A stretch of 11,847 bases of DNA from positions 1 to 11,847 of the forward strand of contig JAKSCF010000483.1 in assembly GCA_022360735.1 (NCBI GenBank). The letters run 5' to 3'. This document shows, one piece after another, positions 7,259 to 11,847 of this stretch. The position numbers and the translations under genes are program-made. The notes below the pieces were generated by a model that worked only from the letters and a program-made list of their open reading frames with translations, did no database searches and had not been told where the DNA came from. The first letter of the stretch is position 1; each line of letters opens with the position of its first letter. This DNA comes from Clostridia bacterium (GTDB lineage Bacteria > Bacillota_A > Clostridia > Peptostreptococcales > JAAYPU01).

Positions 7259-7287
7259 TTGCAACAATTTTTTATTTATGATATGAT
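7259..7287 (+). promoter_or_regulatory. Promoter of plsC
   Basis: TTGCAA (7259-7264) and TATGAT (7282-7287) are 17 bases apart, with TGA directly before the -10 (extended -10). The predicted leader is about 65 bases. A second, weaker candidate (CAGACA at 7129-7134, TATAAT at 7151-7156, 16-base spacer) lies upstream. The rest of the 275-base spacer 7084-7358 holds only the direct repeat copy. Confidence 0.65.
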
Positions 7288-7358
7288 AAATGTGCTATTT
7301 TTTAACGAAGTTTGGCTTAATGAAACCTACATCAAGCGACAAGATTGGAGTGTTTATT

Positions 7359-8090
7359 ATGATAAAAACAATAGGTTATGGTATATTCTTTTATTTATAC
7401 TTATTTAGAATAATCCCACATTATTTTAAAATTAAAAAATTAGAGCTTCAAGGAGATAAAGAAAAACATATTGAAGCTATTAGAAATATAACTTTTAAAT
7501 GGGGAAATGTATTGCTCAAAATGGCAAAGGTCAAATTGAATATTAAAGGACTAGAAAATATTCCATCAGGTCCTGTTCTATTTGTTAGCAATCACCAAAG
7601 TAATTTTGATATTCCTATATATTTCGCAGCATTAGATAAGCAATTCGGCTTTATTGCCAAGTCGGACCTTAGTAAAATACCGCTTTTTAATAAATGGATA
7701 GCGATCATTAAAAGCGTATATATTGACCGGGGTGATGCCAGGCAGTCTCTTAAAGCCATTCAAGAAGGTATTGACCTTTTAAAAACAGGATATTCATTGG
7801 TCATTTTTCCAGAAGGAACAAGAAGCAAAAGCTCTAAAATGTCTGAGTTTAAAAAAGGCAGTCTAAGACTTGCAACAAAATCAAAAGTTCCTGTTGTTCC
7901 AATAACCCTTAATGGATCTTATAAAATACTTGAGGAAAATAATAGAATACAATCAGCATCTGTAGATTTTATTATTCATAAACCCATTGAAACAAAAAAT
8001 TTATCCAAAGAAGAAGCCAATAACCTGTCAGAAACCGTATATAATATTATTTCTAACACTTTGAATGATTTATTAAAAGAAAAACAATAA
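7359..8090 (+). CDS. plsC: 1-acyl-sn-glycerol-3-phosphate acyltransferase (PlsC family)
   Basis: Membrane-associated enzyme that acylates lysophosphatidic acid to phosphatidic acid in phospholipid synthesis. The 243-residue protein has an N-terminal hydrophobic anchor ('IGYGIFFYLYLFRIIPHYF', about 4-22), the catalytic HX4D motif 'NHQSNFD' (about 84-90), a 'FIAKSDLSKIPLFNKW' acceptor-side segment, the glycerophosphate-binding 'FPEGTRSKSS' (about 150-159), and 'VPVVPITLNGS'. Length is normal for the family. ATG at 7359 has TTGGAG eight bases before it; the frame is open upstream to a GTG at 7290, but that extension lies largely in the leader and shows no family similarity. It is the only plus-strand gene in the window and ends before a bidirectional terminator, so it is monocistronic. 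Confidence 0.93.
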   Translation: MIKTIGYGIFFYLYLFRIIPHYFKIKKLELQGDKEKHIEAIRNITFKWGNVLLKMAKVKLNIKGLENIPSGPVLFVSNHQSNFDIPIYFAALDKQFGFIAKSDLSKIPLFNKWIAIIKSVYIDRGDARQSLKAIQEGIDLLKTGYSLVIFPEGTRSKSSKMSEFKKGSLRLATKSKVPVVPITLNGSYKILEENNRIQSASVDFIIHKPIETKNLSKEEANNLSETVYNIISNTLNDLLKEKQ

Positions 8091-8161
8091 TTTATTATGA
8101 GGTTATGGAAAAGTATTTTTACATAAGCTGATTCATTATAATGACTTATATTCGTATAAAT

Positions 8162-8194
8162 AAAAAGTGGTCTACAATAGAAGAACCACTTTTT
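8162..8194. terminator. Bidirectional intrinsic terminator between plsC and the membrane-protein gene
   Basis: A ten-pair stem (AAAAAGTGGT with ACCACTTTTT) encloses a 13-base loop. On the plus strand it runs into a long T-tract (ends plsC); on the minus strand it runs into TTTTTATTTAT (ends the tetR-membrane protein operon). It serves two convergent transcription units. Confidence 0.88.
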
Positions 8195-8204
8195 TTATTT
8201 TACT

Positions 8205-8861
8205 CTATTCAAAAATAATACTTCCTAAACCTATAAGCATTAATCCTGCCCCAAAAATAACAATTAAATGTCCATTATCTATAGGTACCAATGGACCTGC
8301 CAGTCCATATAAAAATATCCCTATCATTATCAATATCGATTTCCAAGTTTTTATTATTTTAGATCGATATAATGCTATAGAAATAATCGTTATACCTATT
8401 ACAAGTAAAAGCGGCCCTATTATCAGGAAGGGCAGTGAAAAACCTAATGACTGGGTAATTTGATCATATAAGTTAACCATGACTTCCTGATTTGGATTTA
8501 TGCCAATTTGCCAAACCATTAAGTCAAAAGCTGTATAACCGGATACGCCAATGACGCCTATAATAGAAAAAATATAGCCCATATGACCCATGGATATATT
8601 TCTATTATCTATATAGTGCATCAAGTTCAATAATACAAAGGGCAAAAAAACAATTGCAATTAAGGCAAATATATGTGCAAAATACCACACTGTATAATTA
8701 TTGGCGACAGCCATTAATTCCTTTACTGTATCCGTTTCACTTCTTGGATGAAAAATTTCAGACAAAAAGAAAAATAAAGGTGTCATGATAAATGAGACTT
8801 TTCCAATACAGTTATTTTTTTTAATAAATGAAATATTATTTTCATAAGCTTTTTCTTGCAT
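8205..8861 (-). CDS. Uncharacterised six-helix membrane protein, co-transcribed with a TetR regulator
   Basis: I do not recognise a characterised function. The 218-residue protein has six predicted membrane helices (about 19-37, 58-81, 93-116, 139-164, 172-192, 197-217) and short loops. The first extracytoplasmic or cytoplasmic loop carries 'FHPRSETDTVKELMAVANNYTVWYFAHIFAL'. A His-Pro after helix 1 and a Trp-Tyr-x-x-His entering helix 2 resemble a group of uncharacterised membrane proteins found widely in Actinobacteria and Firmicutes; this is from memory of the pattern, not a search. There are no transporter signature motifs or cofactor-binding sites. ATG at 8861 follows AAGGGAG. It lies 37 bases after tetR and is followed by a terminator, so it is the likely target of that regulator. 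Confidence 0.8.
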   Translation of the reverse strand: MQEKAYENNISFIKKNNCIGKVSFIMTPLFFFLSEIFHPRSETDTVKELMAVANNYTVWYFAHIFALIAIVFLPFVLLNLMHYIDNRNISMGHMGYIFSIIGVIGVSGYTAFDLMVWQIGINPNQEVMVNLYDQITQSLGFSLPFLIIGPLLLVIGITIISIALYRSKIIKTWKSILIMIGIFLYGLAGPLVPIDNGHLIVIFGAGLMLIGLGSIIFE

Positions 8862-8898
8862 TTTAAAATACTCCCTTTCAAATTAATTGACGATAAAC

Positions 8899-9552
8899 TT
8901 AAAAAACTTCTTTTTTAAGTTCTTTTTTTGTCAGCATAGAAGATAAAAAAGCCATGCTTCCCTTTTCTATACCTAAGGTTTTTTCTATTATCTCTTCTGT
9001 TGCTTTGACTTTTCTAGTATATTCATCCTTATTCCAAGAAAAAATGCCTAAATCACAAAGAAAATGAAATCCTGCTACTAAAAATTCAGATGCTTCAAGA
9101 GGGTATTCTACTTTAAATATACTTTCCTCTATCCCTTGTAAAACAACCTGATTAATAACAGGTGCATATTTTTTAACCATTTTTACTAATATCCTTTGAT
9201 GCATATCTACGTTCTTGATATCATGCAAATGGTTGTCAGGTTGATTGTATTGAATATCATGTTCGAATTCCGCAATAAACATAAGTTTTAGTTTTACAAG
9301 TGCATTATGATTATTATCTTCTATTATGGATTGTACCTTTGATATTTTACTATCTATGTACCTGTTTACCAGCTCGTCCAATATTTCATCTTTTGATTCA
9401 AAATAGTAATAAAAACCTCCTTTTGCCATTCCCACATTTCTCATAATTTCGTTGATAGATGTTTGTTCAAATCCTTTTGTATTAAAGAGTTGTTGTGATA
9501 TTTTTAATATCTCTTTTCTAGGTTCTTTTATTTTCTTATTTTGCTTTTTCAA
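8899..9552 (-). CDS. TetR-family transcriptional regulator
   Basis: DNA-binding repressor with a ligand-binding C-terminal half. In the 217-residue protein the TetR helix-turn-helix domain spans about residues 11-59: 'RKEILKISQQLFNTKGFEQTSINEIMRNVGMAKGGFYYYFESKDEIL'. The C-terminal region is helical with no obvious relatives, so the ligand is unknown. I chose the TTG at 9552: AGGAGG stands six bases before it, whereas the in-frame ATG at 9558 abuts AGGAGG directly, too close for initiation, and the TTG at 9573 lies inside an operator. Two identical-type operators cover its promoter, implying that it represses itself and the downstream membrane protein gene. Confidence 0.92.
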   Translation of the reverse strand: MKKQNKKIKEPRKEILKISQQLFNTKGFEQTSINEIMRNVGMAKGGFYYYFESKDEILDELVNRYIDSKISKVQSIIEDNNHNALVKLKLMFIAEFEHDIQYNQPDNHLHDIKNVDMHQRILVKMVKKYAPVINQVVLQGIEESIFKVEYPLEASEFLVAGFHFLCDLGIFSWNKDEYTRKVKATEEIIEKTLGIEKGSMAFLSSMLTKKELKKEVF

Positions 9553-9564
9553 ACCCATCCTCCT

Positions 9565-9581
9565 TTTGACCAACGGTCAAA
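9565..9581. promoter_or_regulatory. TetR operator 1 (between promoter and tetR start)
   Basis: Perfect inverted repeat TTTGACC-AAC-GGTCAAA, seven-base arms around three bases. It lies just before the tetR ribosome site and overlaps the start of the transcript. Its centre is 33 bases from that of operator 2, about three helical turns, which would place two dimers on the same face of the DNA. Confidence 0.85.
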
Positions 9582-9584
9582 TTG

Positions 9585-9613
9585 ATTATATCGTTTTTTT
9601 GACCAGTGGTCAA
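9585..9613 (-). promoter_or_regulatory. Promoter of the tetR-membrane protein operon
   Basis: On the minus strand TTGACC (9608-9613) and a perfect TATAAT (9585-9590) are separated by 17 bases. The -35 hexamer is itself one half of operator 2, so a bound repressor would block RNA polymerase. Confidence 0.88.
9599..9613. promoter_or_regulatory. TetR operator 2 (overlaps the -35 element)
   Basis: Perfect inverted repeat TTGACC-AGT-GGTCAA with the same arms as operator 1. Because TTGACC is also close to the consensus -35 hexamer, operator and promoter share bases. Confidence 0.85.
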
Positions 9614-9742
9614 TTTGTTTTTAAAAAAATAGCAACCATTTACTCTGAGCGTTGAATATTATTCAATTTCAACACTATCAGGAAATACTTGCTGCTTTCT
9701 TATTTTAGAGATATATATTCTTTCACTTCAAACCATCTGAAT

Positions 9743-10525
9743 CTATATTAATTCATTTATTATTTCTTTAGCAATCTCTTCCGGATGTTTTTTTTCTATT
9801 TCTATGGTAACATCAGCCGCTTCTAAATATAAAGGCATTCTTTTATCTAAGATATCTTTAAAAGCCTCATATTTTTTATCACTATTGTCTCTAAGAGCAG
9901 AAAATAACACCGGTCTATTATCATCATACTCTATTCTATCCAACATGGTTTTTATATCACCATGCAAAAAAACAATTTTTCCTTTTTCTTTTAAAAATTT
10001 TCTGTTTTCTTCTTTTAAGATAATGCCTCCACCGCATGAAATAATTTGGTTTTCTTCATCCTCAATGTTTTGAAGCACTTGTGCTTCGATTTTTCTAAAG
10101 AATTTTTCTCCTTTTTTACTAAAAATTTTACTGATCTTCATTTCCATTTTTTCTTCTATAATTGAATCTGTGTCTACCCATTGAAATCCTGTAATATCCG
10201 ATAATTGTTTTCCTATCGTGGATTTACCTGATCCCATAAAGCCTATAAGAAATATTTTTTTTGGAAGAAGATTTTGAGCCTGAAATTTTCTACTAATTTT
10301 TAATATTTGCTCATATATTTCTGCTGCATAAGAGGCCTGGCTCATTTCTTTATTCATAATACTTTGAATGATTTCTTTTTCTCTTTTGGAATCAAAAATA
10401 GGTAATTTTTCTCGTTTTTTTATTTCAGTTACCTTTTCTACAGCACTAAAACGTAAAGATAAATTCTCTATAATCTTTTTATCACATTCATTAATTATTT
10501 TTCTAATATCCTTTAATGCGTCCAT
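9743..10525 (-). CDS. Bifunctional chorismate mutase / shikimate kinase
   Basis: Fusion of two shikimate-pathway activities in 260 residues. Residues 1 to about 85 are an AroQ-type chorismate mutase (chorismate to prephenate); aligned by spacing to the E. coli enzyme, the active-site set Arg8, Arg25, Lys36, Asp45, Arg48, Glu49, Ser78 and Gln82 is all present. Residues about 89-260 are shikimate kinase (shikimate plus ATP to shikimate 3-phosphate): P-loop 'GFMGSGKST' (95-103), Asp118/Asp120 of 'VDTD', Arg144 in 'FRKIE', 'CGGG' (164-167), lid Arg204 in 'NRPVL', and Arg229 in 'KRMPLYLEAADV'. Both halves look catalytically intact. ATG at 10525 has GGAGG eight bases upstream, inside the preceding glycosylase gene, whose stop is one base away, implying translational coupling. 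The rest of the aromatic pathway is not in the window. No clear terminator follows. Confidence 0.93.
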   Translation of the reverse strand: MDALKDIRKIINECDKKIIENLSLRFSAVEKVTEIKKREKLPIFDSKREKEIIQSIMNKEMSQASYAAEIYEQILKISRKFQAQNLLPKKIFLIGFMGSGKSTIGKQLSDITGFQWVDTDSIIEEKMEMKISKIFSKKGEKFFRKIEAQVLQNIEDEENQIISCGGGIILKEENRKFLKEKGKIVFLHGDIKTMLDRIEYDDNRPVLFSALRDNSDKKYEAFKDILDKRMPLYLEAADVTIEIEKKHPEEIAKEIINELI

Positions 10526-10526
10526 A

Positions 10527-11096
10527 TCATGCGCCTCCACAGGCTTTCATTCCTTCATATTTGGATTTTATTTCTTCAAAATCATCAAAAAAAGATTTTT
10601 CTTTGTTAACATCTCTTAAAACCGCTGCAGGATGAAAGGTTGGCAGAATCCATATATCTTTTTTTAATATCCATCTGCCTCTTTCTTTGGTAATTTTAAA
10701 ATCTTCATCTATAATATTTTTTGATGCAATCGAACCTAAACATACAATGATCTTTGGTTTAATAAGCTTAACTTGATATCTTAAATATTCAATGCATGCA
10801 TTCATTTCTTCTTTGAGGGGATTTCTATTATTTGGCGGTCTGCATTTTACAATATTTGCAATATATACATCATCTCTTGTGATATTAATTTGCTCAAGAG
10901 CCTTAGTTAAAAGCTTACCTGCAGGGCCTACAAAAGCAATACCCTGCATATCCTCATGATATCCTGGTCCTTCCCCAATAAAAAGGATATCAGCGGATTC
11001 ATTACCCTGACCAAAAACAACGTTATTTCTTTCTTTGCAAAGCGGACATTTATTACAATGTCTTACGTATTGTTTAAGTTCATCTAATGTATACAT
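10527..11096 (-). CDS. Uracil-DNA glycosylase, family 4 (4Fe-4S)
   Basis: Removes uracil from DNA in base-excision repair. The 189-residue protein carries the full cluster-ligand set: Cys14-x2-Cys17 near the N-terminus, Cys85 in 'VKCRPPNNR' and Cys101 fifteen residues later. Catalytic motif A is 'GEGPGYHED' (41-49; usually GEAPG...ED, so the Ala is Gly here), followed by 'AFVGPAGKLL'; motif B is 'HPAAVLRD' (155-162). The ATG at 11096 has no strong ribosome site: TAGG overlaps the stop of the upstream channel gene nine bases away, so it probably relies on coupled translation. It is the middle gene of the mscS-udg-chorismate mutase/shikimate kinase run. It differs markedly from the cysteine-less paralogue at 6520-7083. 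Confidence 0.95.
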   Translation of the reverse strand: MYTLDELKQYVRHCNKCPLCKERNNVVFGQGNESADILFIGEGPGYHEDMQGIAFVGPAGKLLTKALEQINITRDDVYIANIVKCRPPNNRNPLKEEMNACIEYLRYQVKLIKPKIIVCLGSIASKNIIDEDFKITKERGRWILKKDIWILPTFHPAAVLRDVNKEKSFFDDFEEIKSKYEGMKACGGA

Positions 11097-11105
11097 CCTT
11101 CATAC

Positions 11106-11847
11106 CTACTTTTCTTTTTCCTCAATATATATACTTCTACTGGGAAAAGCAAAATTAACATTTTCTTTTTCTAAAATGTCCATTATTCTATAATTGATAT
11201 CTTCTTTTACTTCTAAAAATTGTTGCCAATTAGTCGTGATGGTAAAGAAATATAAGAAAATATCTAAACTGCTATCGTTAAATTCATCAAAATACACAAA
11301 GACCGTTTCTTTATGAACATCTTCATGTTTTAGAAGCATTTCTCTTATTTGTTCTATACAGGTTTGAATTTTTTCTCTTTTTGTAGAATAAGTGACACCA
11401 ATTTTAAATGTAATTCTTCTTTTTCCCATTCTGGACCAATTGGTAATGGGTTCTTTTGCTAATGTAGCATTTGGCATCACAGATTGTGCATTAGCAAAAG
11501 TTCTTATACGTGTACTTCTCAAAGTAATATCTTCTACTACACCTTCAACACTAGGTGTTTGTATCCAATCTCCAATGGCAAAAGGCTTGTCCAGCAAAAT
11601 CACAATTCCGCCGAATATACTGCTTGCAGTCTCTTGTGCAGCTAAAGCAAATGCCAGTCCACTTAATCCAAGTCCCGCAATAAAACCTGAAATATCATAA
11701 CCCAGCTCACTAATAATTAAGACAAAAGCTAAAGAAATAATCACAAATTTTAATATATTGGATATAAAAGGACCTATTGCATTATTAAAATCAAACCCTA
11801 ATCTTTTTTGTAATCCATTAAAAAGTATAGAAGATGAGCTTGAAAAA
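11106..11847 (-). CDS. MscS-family small-conductance mechanosensitive channel, C-terminal part (runs off right edge)
   Basis: Membrane channel that opens under tension to release solutes during hypo-osmotic shock. The frame is open to the right edge, so at least the first transmembrane helices lie outside; about 246 residues are visible. The visible part has a hydrophobic helix ('FVIISLAFVLIISELG'), the Gly/Ala-rich pore helix 'GLGLSGLAFALAAQETASSIFGGIVILL', then the beta domain 'KPFAIGDWIQTPSVEGVVEDITLRSTRIRTFANAQSVMPNATLAKEPITNWS' and the mixed alpha/beta vestibule domain. The sequence fits the broad MscS family; it is not obviously MscK-like, but the N-terminus would be needed to place it. 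It heads the visible part of the mscS-udg-CM/SK run. Confidence 0.92.
   Translation of the reverse strand, partial: FSSSSSILFNGLQKRLGFDFNNAIGPFISNILKFVIISLAFVLIISELGYDISGFIAGLGLSGLAFALAAQETASSIFGGIVILLDKPFAIGDWIQTPSVEGVVEDITLRSTRIRTFANAQSVMPNATLAKEPITNWSRMGKRRITFKIGVTYSTKREKIQTCIEQIREMLLKHEDVHKETVFVYFDEFNDSSLDIFLYFFTITTNWQQFLEVKEDINYRIMDILEKENVNFAFPSRSIYIEEKEK

Noticed and set aside
7109..7408. Plus-strand open frame of 99 codons upstream of and overlapping plsC
   Set aside because: It spans the direct repeat and the plsC promoter, overlaps the plsC start in another frame, and shows no protein-like pattern or ribosome site.
9652..9666. Palindrome TTGAATA-T-TATTCAA in the spacer before the tetR promoter
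   Set aside because: It is A/T-rich, has no T-tail to act as a terminator for the chorismate mutase-shikimate kinase gene, and does not match the TetR operator; probably chance. Nothing else is evident in 9614-9742.
1..11847. Mobile element, phage, toxin-antitoxin or defence system
   Set aside because: No transposase, integrase, capsid, nuclease-helicase or toxin-like gene is present, and the only repeat found is the 36-base pair around one gene.

Overview
The window is about one third G+C and is packed with genes, mostly on the minus strand. It looks like chromosome from a low-GC Firmicute, most likely a clostridium. Pointers to this are the rpsF-ssb-rpsR-yybS-gdpP order, a formate/tetrahydrofolate one-carbon cluster (fhs-fchA-folD), strong purine-rich ribosome binding sites and frequent TTG starts. 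Genus cannot be fixed from the sequence alone. I see no phage, insertion sequence, CRISPR, tRNA or rRNA.

Layout from left to right (all minus strand unless stated): 1-844 gdpP, running off the left edge; 889-1854 yybS; a terminator; then the rpsF-ssb-rpsR operon (2934 down to 1950) with a clear extended -10 promoter at 3004-3031. Next is the one-carbon operon fhs-fchA-folD (6419 down to 3080), with its own promoter at 6450-6478. Then come a family-4-like uracil-DNA glycosylase lacking the iron-sulfur cysteines (6520-7083), a plus-strand lysophosphatidate acyltransferase plsC (7359-8090) with its own promoter, and a bidirectional terminator (8162-8194). A TetR regulator and a six-helix membrane protein follow as a self-contained, apparently autoregulated pair (9552 down to 8205) with two perfect operators. 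The right end is a tight three-gene run: an MscS channel (open at the right edge), a canonical 4Fe-4S uracil-DNA glycosylase and a chorismate mutase-shikimate kinase fusion.

How the genes work together: Fhs, FchA and FolD convert formate plus tetrahydrofolate to methylene-tetrahydrofolate in three consecutive steps. The FolD here lacks the Lys and Gln used for cyclohydrolase chemistry, which fits a division of labour with FchA. The ribosomal operon carries S6 and S18, which bind each other in the 30S subunit, plus SSB. GdpP is a c-di-AMP phosphodiesterase and normally follows yybS.

No wholly new multi-gene system is evident. The points most worth a second look are the FolD/FchA active-site division, a 36-base direct repeat (33/36 identical) flanking the cysteine-less glycosylase, the paired glycosylase paralogues, the TetR operator/promoter architecture controlling an uncharacterised membrane protein, and the chorismate mutase-shikimate kinase fusion.
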